From contig KV748194.1 of the NCBI GenBank assembly GCA_001692895.1, forward strand, positions 1,360,746-1,424,745: a DNA stretch of 64,000 nt, in the 5' to 3' direction. Both the position numbers and the translations under genes were made by a program. Numbering within the stretch: position 1 is the first letter of the stretch; every line of letters begins with the position of its first letter. A model generated the notes under the pieces. That model ran no database searches, was not told where the DNA came from, and worked only from the letters and a program-made list of their open reading frames with translations. The DNA comes from Cenococcum geophilum 1.58 (taxonomy: Eukaryota; Ascomycota; Dothideomycetes; Gloniales; Gloniaceae). Of the stretch, positions 12,600 to 24,870 are shown one piece after another.

Positions 12600-13480
12600 T
12601 ACCTAAATCCTAACGCCTGCCCCTGTACATTTTATAGTTTATTTCTGTTCTTTTGCTCACTACTATCTATTTACTAAACGTCTAGTAGGAGTTACCTCCT
12701 TCTAAAGCTTCTGCTTCCATTAGCCACTTTCTAGTAGCTATTTTTGTCTTACTTAGAAATAGGAAAAGCGCCCTTCTTCCTTTCTCTGTATAAAAGAGCT
12801 TCTCTAGGGAGAGAGAAGAGCTTAATTGTCTTTATATTTCTTTTCTCTCTTCCCAGTATAGTCTATATTCTAGTAATAGGCGCTTAGAAGTCTATATAGC
12901 TCTATAGTCCTTAAAGTATCTACCTTCTTTATCCTTCCCTATTGTCTTAGAGAAGGATTTAAAGAAGCCTTTTCCTAGTTTTAGTTAAAAGAAAGCTGAT
13001 TATAACCTTTTAGGATATTTATCCTTAGGGGCTTTAAGAGATAAAGAGTAGTTTTCTCTAGAGATCCTAGTATAGTATTTTCCTTTGTTTTTTTCTATTG
13101 CCAGTTGCTTTTCCACTATCTTAGTATTTTTTCTCTTGCTACTCTCCCTATATAGGCTAGGGATGTATAAGAAGATTATATTTTTCTTCTAGAGAGGCCC
13201 TTTTTAGCTAGCTTATTTACTATTTCGTTTCCATAGATTTCTAGGTAGCTAGGAACCCAGTAAAAGTTAATAGAGATATTCTTACTAGCTAGATAAGAGC
13301 AGCTTTACGTAATTTTAAAGACTAGTTCTTATCCCCCTATAAGAGAATTAAGCTCTAATCTTTTAATAGCTGCTTGGCTATCTATAAAGATAGCCCTGTA
13401 TTTAATAAGCACTATTTATAAGAATAAAGCTATAACTGATATCCTATAAGAACTCCACCTTAATTACCTCTAAAAGGAAG
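12600..13480 (-). pseudogene. LINE fragment: RNase H end and 3' tail
   Basis: The minus strand between about 13,465 and 13,190 reads an RNase H-like segment: IFIDSQAAIKRLE (the D-S-Q core), then WVPSYLEIYGNEIVNKLAKK, corresponding to the W-V-P-G-H-x-G-I-x-G-N-E motif of LINE ORF2 RNase H with Gly and His positions mutated. The tail near 12,690 shares a block with the LINE at 3407-5643. It interrupts the gypsy gag/protease region. I could not fix its exact ends or a target duplication. Confidence 0.55.
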
Positions 13481-13559
13481 GTTTTAAAGCTAAGTTACTC
13501 TTTAGGAAGGCTTTACTATAGAATCTTATTAAACGCATTTAACGTTATAAACTCTAACC

Positions 13560-16063
13560 CTTAGGACCGTAGCATAACTATTAACTACTATCTTTGGCAG
13601 AATAGTTAATAGGCTAACGCTTAAATCCTAATTAATATAGGAGCTAGCGGTATAGGATTTATTAATAAAAATCTTTATATAAGATAATAGTTTTACCTTA
13701 ACCCCCCTTAACTAGTATATTAACGTATTTGGATTTAATAGTAAACGCACTATCTTAGGCTGTATTACCTACGTAGTATTCCTAAGACTCTAATACCTAA
13801 ACTATAAAGAATTAATTAAACTTTTTATTACCATCCTGGGTTACTTAATAATCCTTAAACAACCCTAGATAAAGCTATATAAGGTAACTATTAATTAGGA
13901 TAACCTTAAGCTTCTATTTACCGCCTTCTATTATAAGTAGAAGTACCTTATAACTTGCTACTTAGACCTAAAACTAAAATTTAAAAAATCCACCAGGATC
14001 TACTAGTCTAAAATTTCTATAACTATCTACCCTATACCTAAGAAATCTACCAGATTCCACTAAATTTTATTAATATAAGATTTCTACTAATATCTACTCT
14101 ACGCCTAAGGAATTCACTAGATTCCACCAGTATAAAAATTCCACTAATATCTACTAAGGATCTGAAAACTCCACTAAATTCCATAAGTTATTACTAAGCA
14201 CTATACCGCCCCGAGCTAAGTAAAAGCTTAAGCTTTATACACAAAATACTAGAAAAACTGGTATTTTACCATAAAAAGGATTCTTAAAGAACCCGAACCT
14301 AAATCTAATACTAACTCTATACTTAATACCGAACCTAAACCTAAATAAGAAACTATAGATAATCTAAATAAGCCTAACATCCTAGATATCCGCATAATTA
14401 GAGCTATACTATTAGCGTAACTTGCTAAGAAACCTAAGTATACAATCTTTGCTATTATAATAGCCGATATTAAGAAGGCCTTAGCACTAAAGAAGTACAC
14501 CAACCCTACTATAAAGGTACTAGTAGAGTATTATTATCGCCTAGATATATTCTTATAAAAGGAAGCTAATAAGCTACTAAAACACCGACTATATAACTAT
14601 AAGATTATACTTAAAGAAGGAAAGTAGCCTAGATTTAAACCCTTATATAGAATGTCCTAAAATAAACTCTAAGTGTTATAAAAGTATTTAGATAAGAACC
14701 TAAGCAAAGGATTTATTAGAGCAAACTTGTCGCCTATAGCCGTACTAGTAATCTTTGTTAAGAAACCTAGTAGTAGTCTACGCTTCTATATAGACTACTA
14801 AGCTCTTAACGCCATTACCGTTAAGAACTAATATCCGATCCTATTAATATAAAAGACGCTAAACTAACTAAGTAAGGCTTATTACTACACAAAGCTCAAT
14901 ATTATCTCTATATTTAACCGTCTCCGCATTATAAAAGGAGATAAATAGCTTACTGCATTTCGTACTCAATATAGACTATTTAAGTACTTAGTAATACCCT
15001 TTAGCCTCACAAACACTCCGAGCTCGTTTTAACATTATATAAATAATACCCTACGTCCCTACCTAGATATCTTCTATACTGCTTATATTGACAACATCCT
15101 AATATATAGTAATAACCTAACCGAGTATTAGAAATATGTTAACCTTATCCTATAAGCCCTATATAATACTAGTTTATAATTAGATATAGATAAATATAAG
15201 TTCTATAAAACGGAAGTCCTATACCTTAGACTCCTTATTTCTATAAATGGTATATAAATAGACCTAAAGAAAGTTAAAGTAATTGTAAACTAGCAAGAAC
15301 TTAAGAACGTTAAGGACGTAAGAGCCTTTATAGGATTTACTAATTTCTACTAATAGTTTATTAATAACTTTTTCGCCCTAGTTTTACCCCTTATAGCTTT
15401 AATCTAAAAGGATAAAGTCTTTATCTTTAATAAGGAATGTAAAAAGGCCTTTACCTATTTAAAGGTTATATTTACTACTGCGCCTATACTCTAACACTTT
15501 AACCTAAACTAAATAAGTATTATAGAAGCCAACTTATCTAACTACGTCACTAGAGGCATCCTGTCTTAATATAACGAGGATAAAGTATTATACCCTATAG
15601 TATACTTCTTAAAATAACTAAGTTTAGCTAAATATAACTACGAGATCTACGATAAGGAATTATTAGCTATTATTAGATATTTTAAACAATGGCAACCTAA
15701 ACTAGAAGGCGCTGGATTTTTAATTAAGGTCCTTGGCAACTATAAGAACCTATAGTACTTTACAACTATAAAACAACTAAGTTATTATTAGGCCCGCTAG
15801 TTAGAATATCTATCTCGTTTCTAATTTTTAATTATATACTACCTTATTGTTTAAGGTTAGAAGCCTAATGCTCTAACCTAACGCTTATAAGACGCGCTAG
15901 CCCTAAAAAAAGCACGCTCTTACTAAAATTAGACCCTACTTTGCCCTAAACTATTTAACCCTCCTACTAAAGATTTTACGGTATACGTCCTTAAAATAAC
16001 TAATTAATTAATTAAATAGATTATATCTAACAAATACCTAAATAATGAGTTTATCTAAGAGAC
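13560..16063 (+). pseudogene. Gypsy protease, reverse transcriptase and RNase H remnant
   Basis: The plus strand reads in order: a protease core INIGASG near 13,640 (the D-S/T-G-A-S-G motif with the catalytic Asp lost), reverse transcriptase near 14,740-15,400 (KKPSSSLRFYIDY; RIIKGDK near 14,930; AYIDNILIYS near 15,085 where Y-x-D-D is expected, the second Asp now Asn), and RNase H near 15,640 ([13 protein letters not shown]). Stops interrupt it throughout. The gene would copy the element's RNA into DNA; this copy is dead. It is cut off at 16,063 by a LINE insertion, and the integrase resumes at 18,015. Confidence 0.75.
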
Positions 16064-16073
16064 GCTTAAGCTA

Positions 16074-18004
16074 TTTTTTTTTAAATCCGATTGTACCACA
16101 CTACGTATAATACTGCGCATGCAGCCTCTAGGCTATAGCGCTATAGTTCTATATACATGAATCCTTTCTAGGCAGCTTAATATGTACTAGTAGCTAAGTG
16201 GACACTCTAGCCCGTTTTAAATACTAGGGGGAGCTTCTAGCCTATTAGTGTTTTGTCCTGATATTTTGCTCACTATAGTCCAGTTTATACCAAGAAAATC
16301 GCACTAAGGAAATCCTGGCTCTTTTATCTATTTCTGCCGTATTCTGCCGTTCCTAGAGTAGAAAAAGCGCTCTAAAAGATAGTTTTTTAATATAGTTTTA
16401 TATATAAGAATAAGAGAAACCATATAGCTTACTAGCTTGAAAGTAGCTACCAATTACCCCCATACGACTGTTTAATTCTATACCCTATTCCTCCTCCTTA
16501 CTAAAGAAATAGGTAGGGAATTAGTAATTAATAGGTACTCTCCCTAAAAGTAACCTACTAATTCTAGATTTACGTTCTAGAAAACGGGTATTTTATAAGG
16601 GCGAACCTCGTTACATAAACCTACTCCCATAGGAAAATTTTTTATAAGGTTGTCTGTATAGGGTATAAACACCAATTCGCCTATACACCTTATATTTAAC
16701 GTGCTAATAGTAACACGGGCCGGTCCCCTTCCCCTATCCCCTACTATAGCTACCCTAGCAGTGCATTATCTGCGGTGCGCCTGCGGCACGCCTGCGGTCC
16801 TCTATAGTCTGATTGCCTATAGCGCGATAGCCGTGGACCGGTTACAGTAGAGGTCGTCTGCTCTGCAGCAGACTGGTTATAGGAGGTCGTCTACTCTACA
16901 GCAGACTGGTTATAGAGGCAGGTAGTTATATATTAGCTAGTAATACAGTAAAGTTCTATATGCCTACTTATCTAGGCCTCTACGCTAGTTTTCTAGTGCT
17001 TTAGTCCTAGTCTATAAGCAGTTGGCTGCCACCACCCATAATATGGGGAATCTCACTAGTTCTTTCGGATATCTTATAACGGGATTAGCCCGAGTACTAG
17101 TCCGCCCCCTAGCGGTCTATATAAGAGTTTCCTCCTAGAGTTGGTACGCTTTCGCACGGCTTAGGAGCCTTCCATAGCCTCTAGTTTTACGCCTCTCTTT
17201 ATCGTTTCCGCCGGCATGGGCATAAGCTACCATTTGCAGGGGTCGCAACTCCCATCTTATGCGCCTACTGGCGTAATCCTATAAGGGCGTCGTGGCTGCA
17301 TCCTGTAATATAGCTAGGTATACCTTTTACGGTTGAGGCCTAGCCAAAGCCTCTCCCGCCTGAGTAACTCCTGTTTGCTCCTTAAGCGTCCCTCACTAGC
17401 GTACTGCCCTAGCGAGCAGTCCCGTCTATTGGTACACCGATACGCGCATCCGTTCTCTCAAGCTACGTAGTAGTCTCTTTAGCCAGGACGTGATCCTGCC
17501 TGCCTACTAGGTGCACTAGGGGTTAGAGCCTAGCTAAGGGGTAAGGTCCCTAGAGCCAGCAGTGGCTACTACGCACTACGCCGCGCGGGAGGTTTTAATT
17601 CCCGTTTCGCGTTGCCTGTAAGAGTCTCCTCATAATAGGCCGACCGTGTCTTGCAGGAGGGGGCCGTAGACTAGGTCCCGTGCCAGGCGACCTACTTCCC
17701 CCTCTCCTACTAACCGAGCTTGTGTCCCCCCTTCCTATAAGCTGGCCTGTGTCTCTAACTGTCGAGTCCTTGTACGACTGGCCTGTGTTTCCTTAGAGCC
17801 TCCCCCATATATATATGCGCAGGTTGCGTGCACTACGCCTATTAAGACCCTCCTGTGAGTCACCTGGTCGCCATGGGGCCGTTAAAGCTGGCCTGTGTTT
17901 CCGCTGCCTAGAGCTTTGCCCGTGTTTCCACCTCGTTAAGCCGTCTGGTCGCCGTCGCGTCGCTGTCGCGTCTCTGTCGACCAGGTCGCGCGTACTACGC
18001 CTAT
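16074..18004 (-). mobile_element. LINE insertion between RNase H and integrase of the gypsy element
   Basis: 1.93 kb flanked by the perfect 10-bp duplication GCTTAAGCTA (16064-16073 and 18005-18014). A run of T at 16074-16082 is the poly(A) tail of a minus-strand insertion. The tail region 16095-16200 matches that of the LINE at 3407-5643. The 5' two thirds (16,915-18,000) recur at 56,695-57,900. I see no reverse transcriptase, so this too looks internally deleted. It is much less RIP-mutated than the host gypsy element, so it is younger. Two 33-bp units ending in 'gcagactggttatag' repeat at 16,851-16,916. Confidence 0.7.
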
Positions 18005-18014
18005 GCTTAAGCTA

Positions 18015-18877
18015 ATATAAGATAGCATTAGACGTTTTAAAAAGATTTCTTTAAGTAAATGCGAAGCCTGCGGAAACCGCTTATATTACTAAAACCGCCT
18101 AGTTATACCTAACTATAACAAACTTAAGCTTAAGCTCCTTAAATATATACACGATCTACCAATAGCCGGCTACCTAGGCTAAGGAAAAACCCTAGAACTG
18201 CTTTAATAAGAATACTATTGGCCGAATATATATAATATAAGACGAAGGTATATCTCTAGCTGCTATATTTACTAACGAGCTAAAGCTTTATATAAGACGT
18301 AAAACGGCCTTCTAAAGCCACTGCCTGTTCTAAACCAAAGATAAAAGGACATCTTAATTAACTTTATTATTGACCTCCCTATAAGTAAGGGCTATATAAA
18401 TATTATAGTAGTTATAAACCGACTATTTAAGATAAGACACTTAATCGCCTACCTTAATATATTAACACCTACCGTCGTTTAACTATTCTTAGATTATATA
18501 TAGAAACTCTACAAACTCCCTAAAATAATTATCTCTAATAAAGGTAGCCAGTTTATCTCTATATTTTAGAAAAAACTAACTACCTAACTCTGTATTAAAG
18601 CACTATTATTTATAGCATACTATTTAGAAACGGATAGCTAAATAGAATATATAAATACTATAATAAAATAGTATATTTAGATATATACGTCGTACTTATA
18701 AGATAACTGGATTAACTGGCTTATATTTACTAAGTTTACTATAAATAATTCCGTCTTAAAAACTATAAAAGTCTCCCCGTTCCTAGCTAACTACGGCTAG
18801 TATCTATAAATAGGTTTTAAACCCTTTAGTAATGTTCCTTACCTTGCTTATTATACCTTATAAGTTATAAAAGCAAA
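18015..18877 (+). pseudogene. Gypsy integrase remnant, N-terminal and catalytic part
   Basis: The plus-strand frame reads HDLPIAGYLGQGKTLELL near 18,150 (the zinc-binding and H-x-G-x-x-K-T region), YYWPNI, then a core with DLPISKGYINIIVVINRL, IISNKGSQFIS and DSQIEYIN. These are the three blocks of the D,D-35-E integrase fold; D-G-S-Q-F has become N-K-G-S-Q-F. CAG/CAA-derived stops are common. The gene is split by the 11.5-kb insertion and continues at 30,420. Confidence 0.75.
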
Positions 18878-19060
18878 TAAATTTAGGACAGCGGTGGAGG
18901 GACACCCCCTAATTGATACACGGACACCCCCTAATTGATACGCGGACACCCCCTAATTGATACGCGGACACCCCCCACTGATTGAGTTTAGTTTCTCCCT
19001 AATTAAGTTAGAATATCACGTGAATTTAGGTTGTTTGTGTCTGCATCGCGAAAATTAAAT

Positions 19061-19197
19061 GATAGGGTCTATAGGGAGTCACGTGACCCACGGCGCACGG
19101 CTTGAAGTCTCTTTATTGAGAACTTTAAGCAGCAATAACATTATCTAATTGAATTCGAATATGCTAGTTCTCGTTAATTAAAGCTACTGTTAATTTA
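19061..19197 (+). repeat. Split direct repeat A1
   Basis: Matches A2 at 24030-24166 from 'atagggtctatagggag' to 'gttaattta'. A1 keeps CpA and TpG sites (for example CACGTGACC) that are TpA-type in A2, so A1 is less RIP-mutated. Confidence 0.75.
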
Positions 19198-19201
19198 TTT
19201 A

Positions 19202-19924
19202 GGTCGCCACTATTCATACACCCCCTAAATGATACACGTACACCCCCCAATTGATATGCATACACCCCCTACCTCATTTGGTTTAGATGCATCCTTATTA
19301 AGTTAGATGTATCCTCATTAAGTTAGATGCATCCTCATTAAGTTAGAATATTACGTGCGTTTGACTTGTTTGCGCCTACATTACGAAAATTAAAGTGCGA
19401 GTTCATAGTATTTCGCTCAAATGCTGAGGGCTCTCTACGAGTTGATCTGTTGACGCGATTGGCAATTGTAGAGCTAGCTATAGGGTTAATTGGCCGACTG
19501 CCGCGACGCTCTATAATTGTAGGCTCTTAAATGCGAAGCAGAGGTGTTGATTTAGGTCCCACCGGGCGCAGGCGCGGGCGCGGGCGTGGGCGTAGGCGTG
19601 GGCGCGAAGCAGAGCAGCACCCAAATTAGTTTGCGCGACGCCTCACAAAGCACTGCGCAATCCAATTAATTGACTCAGGCGCGATTCAAATTTAGACTCT
19701 ACTACTTATACTATAACTAAAATCAAGACTTAATCGTGATGTTGCAGCCACAAAACTTACATTGCGCGCACTTTGATTTTCGCGATGCAGGCGCAAACAA
19801 GTCAAACGCACGTGATATTCTAACTTAATGAGGAAGCATCTAAACCAAATGAGGTAGGGGGTGTATGCGTATCAATTGGGGGGTGTACGTGTATCATTTA
19901 GGGGGTGTACGAATAGTGGCGACC
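19202..19924. mobile_element. 723-bp TIR element, small relative of the 11.5-kb element
   Basis: Ends are inverted copies beginning GGTCGCCACTATTCATACAC and GGTCGCCACTATTCGTACAC, flanked by the perfect 8-bp duplication TTTATTTA (19194-19201 and 19925-19932). Subterminal units CACCCCCTAAATGATACACG and the block TTAAGTTAGAATATTACGTG match those of the 11.5-kb element, so both belong to one superfamily. The centre (about 19,565-19,615) holds a GGGCGC/GGGCGT hexamer array. There is no coding capacity. It inserted into the YR retrotransposon, which itself lies in the larger relative. Confidence 0.8.
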
Positions 19925-20115
19925 TTTATTTATCCTAATCTAACTTAACTGTTAAGTCTCCTCCCTTAAAGCCTCGAATTTAGGCCGTTGCTATTACTTC
20001 TTTTTATCTACTTTATATAATAGACCCTTTTAAAGACGCCCCCGCATATAGTACACGCTCTTATTCTTATGTTCCCGATAGTAAAGGCTTATAGATATGT
20101 CGCCCCTCTATAACT

Positions 20116-23100
20116 ATGGCCCCTACGCCCTCTACCATAGCCGTAACGGCAGCTAAAAAGCGCCTATAGGACACTTATAAATAAGAGCTAAAAGACTGTA
20201 AGTAGGAGTGTACTTATAAGGCAGCTTTAAACTAGGCTACCCTTAAAGCACTTATTGCTTTTATAGCCTAGGCAAAGTTAGCTATAAAAGAAATACACTA
20301 GGCTTGGCTCGCCGCTATTAAGAAGAACTCTACTATAATTAACACGGTAAAGGTTAACTCCAGTAAGTCTTCTCTTCCTTTTATAGTAAAGAGCCTAGAC
20401 CTACTTCTTCCTAGGATCCCAGTCTCCAAAGTTACTATAATTTAAAAGGGTATATTTATTCTAGAGAACCTTATAAAGCTACGCAATAACCTATCTAGGA
20501 TTAACTCCAATTAAATAGAGTTAATAGTAGATGGAAGAGTTATTACCTCTAGTAATAGCTTTAGAAAGGACTTCTCCTCTATAGGTATTTAGCTTAAGGG
20601 CTTTACTAACTATAGTATTATCGTCTAAACCCTCTAGGCTATATTAACCCCCTTAGCTATCACGATGGTAAAATTCCACTAAGCTATTATAGGCTTCTTT
20701 GCACAGTTTATCTAAAACAGCGTCCTTAATTTAGCTATAGTTGTCTACTAAAGAGCTATAAGGCTTAGTTAAACTAACCCTACTAACTAGGCTATCCCTA
20801 TTAAACTACAAATAGCTAACTATAACTTTACCACTTTACGCCTAGCCCTATTATTCTCCTATAGTAGCTTATTATTAAAACGCCCTTAGGCAGATATATC
20901 TACCTTATCCCTATAGGGCTAGGTATATAGTAATTAGAATATAGGCCGGCCGTGCTTTAAATTACTATGTTCCTATTAATATCTCTATAAAGTATATAGA
21001 GGGAATTACATTAAGAAAGACTATAAGGGGTCTCCGTAATAATTTATACCCCCTTTATACCCAAATTTAACGCTAAGATTTAAGGCGTTTACCCTAGAGT
21101 ATTTACTTTATACTTTACTATCGCTATTAAACGTATTGGCCTAGAGGGATAAGCTACTTCTATACCCTAGAGATCTTGGCCCCCTAATTAAGGGTATCCT
21201 AACGTATAGCGCGCGGATTAGAGTTACTACCTTACTACTAGCGCGTACGTGTTTAAATTAACTCCCTTCTAATGCCGACCCTAGGGTAATTACTATAAAA
21301 ATTGCTATTAATCTGCCCATCGGCCGCATTACTATTCGTCCGCCTAAAGCAACCTACTGCTTCCCCTTAGGACTTATACCTAAGCTAGATGGAACCTTCC
21401 GCCGTATTTATAATCTTTCTTCACCTAAGCCTCGCTAAGGCCTCTCCATTAACGCTGCTATTCTAGAGGCCTACTCTACCCTTATTTATAGTACCGTAGA
21501 TAATATTTTAGCGCTTATCCTCCTCGCTAGAAGAGGCGCCGTTATCTTTAAACGCGATCTTAAAGACGCTTTTTGGAATATCCTAGTCGCTATTACTAAT
21601 TAACGCCTACTAGGATTTAAGTAGGAGAAGATAGTATACGTTAAATACTGCCTTCCCTTTAGTCTAGCCACTGCGCCTTTTCTCTTTAACCTCTTTATAG
21701 AAGCCCTATATTAGGTCCTTAAACGCCACCTCTATCTAATTATTGCCTTCTTTACACTAGTTTATTATCTAAATAACTTTATATTTATTTTACGCCTAGA
21801 CATAGGTACGCACTAGTAGTTTGCGTATATAACTTTATAATTATACTACTTAGTTTCTCTTTTAATGCTGTAAAAGACTCCTATAGCATGGTGTTAGACA
21901 TATTAGGCTATTAGATTAACATTAATATCTTCTCCCTATCCCTTAGCCCTGCTAAGTAGATAGCACTATAAAATATACTTACCTCCTTTGTTCTTAGGCC
22001 CTAAGTCTCTCTTAAATAGTGCTAGTAACTTAGAGGCAGCCTTACTTAGGCCATAAAAGTTATCTAGTTAGGGCGATTTTATTTAAGATCGCTATAGGAC
22101 CTTATTATAGCTTTCTCTCTTATAAACCGCCGTACTTTGCCTATCTTACTAGCGGTAATCTTTAACCTAGCTTAGTAGAGTAAAGCCCTAGCGCTTTAAA
22201 ATGGGGTTTGTTTCTTTTAGGAGGATATTACTTACCCCTAGATCTATCTCTTTACAGACGCCTTATCTAAATACGGTTATACTAGCTTCTTCTATAGCTG
22301 CCTAGGCTACTCCTTCGCCGAGACCTATTCTACTCCTTATAGTTAATAGCGCCCTTACGCCTCCGCGCTGCTATAAGATAACCTCTTTATAGCATCCCCT
22401 ACCCCTAAGCACCTCTATACCCATATTAATATGCTTAAAGTACTCGCTATTACTGACGTATTTGTAAAATAGAGCCCTACCTAGTAATATTTATTTATTT
22501 ACGTCTATATGGACAATATAGTTACCCTTATAGGCCTGCAAAATATAGTGCTTAAAGGCCTTACCAATTTGCTCCTTTAATAAATCTTAGTCTAGGCTAC
22601 CGCATTTAATATCTAGTTATAATCTTCCTAGATTTTATCTAAAGATAATATACTAGCTAACGTACTCTCCCGCTTTAACTGGGCTATAACTAAAAATCTC
22701 TGTCCTTAAATTGATCTCTTAGTGCTAACGGCTTATCTTTAGGCTCGTTAATCGACCTACTGGGCCCGCCGCCTGCGTTTATTACCTAATTAGGCCAATC
22801 TTACTTAGTTTTAAGCCTTTTATGGCACGGCATTAAGCCTAGCACCTGTAAGACGTACGCCTTAGGTATAAAGTCATGGGAGTTCTTCTGTGCTATAAGG
22901 GCTGTAGCGCTATACCTAGCCTAGTTATCTAACCTTATAGAATGGGTAGCATAGAGAACGTATAGCAATAGTTCTCCGTATATAGGTAGGGTAGCTTTAA
23001 AGACCATACGCTTATACCTCGCCGTAATCCGCTTTATATACATTAACTACGTTCTCCTAGTTACAGTATTTAAGAATACGTTACTTTGTTATATACTAGA

Positions 23101-23770
23101 TAGGGCAACCTCTTTTAACCCTAGCCTAAAAGAAGCTACTCTAAAGTTGCTAATCTTACGCAGTATCCTCGCTAAGATTGCAACTAGCAGCAACTTAATC
23201 TAAGAGGTAAATACTAACGCTGCCTTCTGCCTTGCCTTCGCAGGGTGCCTCTATATAGGTGAGATCTCCTATACTAATAAGCAACGGTCTAAACTATTAT
23301 TTGCCGCGACTAAGGCTACCCGCTTAGACGTACAGATTAGCCCCTCTAAAGATTACCTTACCTTCCATCTTAAATGGAGTAAGACTAATAAGGATAAGTA
23401 GGGCATTTAAATTATAGTAGCCGCCACGTTTAACGCGGTTTGCCCTATAGCAGCGCTATAAAGGCTTTTTCTCCTAGACCCCTAGGCTCCCTTTACGCCA
23501 CTATTTACCGCATCTAGTAGCGCGGTGTTCTCCGCCTTATATGCGCAGAGGATGCTTAAATTAAGGCTAACCCTCTATAGTATCTAAGCCGCATAGTATA
23601 TAGGTTACAGCTTTTATAGGGGCGCGGCCTAATACGCCCTAAACTATAGCTTCTCTAATGAGGTCTAACGCCTAGGCCGCTAGTTATTAAATGCCTTTCG
23701 CCTTTATTACTTAACCTTATAGGCTAACGCCTTCCGACTTTTACGGAGGTTTTAACTAGGCACCCCGCTA
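20116..23770 (+). pseudogene. YR retrotransposon polyprotein remnant: RT, RNase H, tyrosine recombinase
   Basis: From an ATG at 20116 the same frame runs, through many TAG/TAA stops, into reverse transcriptase near 21,340-21,800: FPLGLIPKLDGTFRRIYNLS, FKRDLKDAFW, CLPFSLATAPFLFNLF, and YYLNNFIF where Y-L-D-D is expected. RNase H follows in another frame (FTDALSKYGYTSFF near 22,251). The last part (about 23,140-23,760) reads as a tyrosine recombinase: CLAFAGCLYIGEISY, then GYSFYRGAAQYA (the H-x-x-R box with His now Tyr) and LGRQLLNAFRLYY with the candidate nucleophile Tyr. The recombinase would insert circular cDNA. The copy is not functional. Confidence 0.75.
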
Positions 23771-23871
23771 GCGTTTTCTTTAACTTAGCCTTGCGTATAA
23801 GGCTAACACCTAAAATATATCTTTTTACATATATTTTCTCCTAATTTGGCTATAGTTATGCTTTGCTCTTC

Positions 23872-24029
23872 TTAGACTATAGGCTTATAAGTTTAGGGCT
23901 ATTTTTCCTACCTTTTTATAGTAAAAACAGCTTATAAAAGCTGGAAAATAAGCCCGCTATTTATAGGCCCCTAAGCCGCAGCTACTAATTAAAAAATTAA
24001 TAAAAAATTATGTATATAAAGAGATAGAT
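23872..24029 (+). repeat. Split direct repeat B1
   Basis: Matches B2 at 24487-24643, from 'ttagactat' to 'agagatagat'. It directly abuts A2. B1 is the more RIP-mutated copy. Confidence 0.75.
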
Positions 24030-24166
24030 AATAGGGTCTATAGGGAGTTACGTAACCCATAGCGCACGGCTTAAAGTCTCTTTATTAAGAACTTTAAGTA
24101 GTAATAATATTATCTAATTAAATTCGAATATGCTAGTTCTCGTTAATTAAAGCTGCTGTTAATTTA
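24030..24166 (+). repeat. Split direct repeat A2
   Basis: Direct copy of A1 (19061-19197) placed immediately after B1. The B1-A2 junction is the internal hallmark of split direct repeats. The 320 bp between A2 and B2 hold no gene I recognise. Confidence 0.75.
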
Positions 24167-24486
24167 CCCGCCTACCTAAGCGTTCGCTTCTTTACTTTAT
24201 ATATATATATATTGGGACGGTGCTAGGGCATACCACCTACTACGTCCTATTCTACCACTATCGTTATATAATTGGGCTTGCGTAGAATTACGTAGAAACT
24301 AGCTAATTAGGATTTTCCATTCCCGGGATAAAAAATCGCTATTAGCTCGCTTACTACTAGCGCCTTAGCGGCCCCCTCTTCTTCTTCTCTTTAGCTTAGC
24401 ATCTTTATATAGTTTAGACGCACTTATATAAGCCCGTTATATATATAGCTTATGCCCTACTTCTTATAAGTACGCACCTTCGCTAG

Positions 24487-24643
24487 TTAGACTATGGGCT
24501 TGCAAGTTTAGGGCTATTTTTCCTGCCTTTTTACAGTAAAAACAGCTTACAAAGGCTGGAAAATAAGCCCGCCATTTGCAGCCCCTGAGCCGCAGCCACC
24601 AATCAAAAAATTGACAAAAAATCACGTGTATGAAGAGATAGAT
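24487..24643 (+). repeat. Split direct repeat B2, right end of the YR element
   Basis: Direct copy of B1 with little RIP damage. After it the sequence resumes as interior of the 11.5-kb element. Confidence 0.7.
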
Positions 24644-24870
24644 TACTCTTATGACCGTAACACCTCGATTGCGCAGTACTCTGTGAGGCGCCGTATGAAT
24701 TTATTTAGGTGCTGCTACCTCTGCTTAATGTTTACGAATTGCCTGTACAGTGCCAAGACATTAGTCTGTGCACACACGAATTCTCACCAAAATTGACACG
24801 ACTTTGAACAATCGCACAACGCCGCAGCAATTAAATGCAGCCAAATCAGTATGAGATTATTTAATTATAG

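Larger units (their letters stand above)
19061..24643 (+). mobile_element. Tyrosine-recombinase retrotransposon (Ngaro/PAT-like) with split direct repeats
   Basis: Layout A1 - coding region - B1 - A2 - B2. A1 (19061-19197) and A2 (24030-24166) are 137-bp direct copies; B1 (23872-24029) and B2 (24487-24643) are about 157-bp direct copies; B1 abuts A2. The coding region has reverse transcriptase, RNase H and, at its 3' end, a tyrosine recombinase in place of a DDE integrase. This is the organisation of Ngaro/PAT-type YR retrotransposons. No target duplication is visible, as expected for that mechanism. A 723-bp TIR element is inserted just after A1. The coding copy is RIP-mutated. Confidence 0.75.

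Noticed and set aside
17815-18015. 66-codon open frame
   Set aside because: Falls in the repeated 5' region of a LINE and crosses its target duplication; Arg/Leu/Ser-rich without a domain.
24611-24796. 61-codon open frame, and its partner at 29880-30164
   Set aside because: They resemble each other because the DNA is an inverted repeat of the 11.5-kb element; part of each is repeat B2 or a hexamer array.
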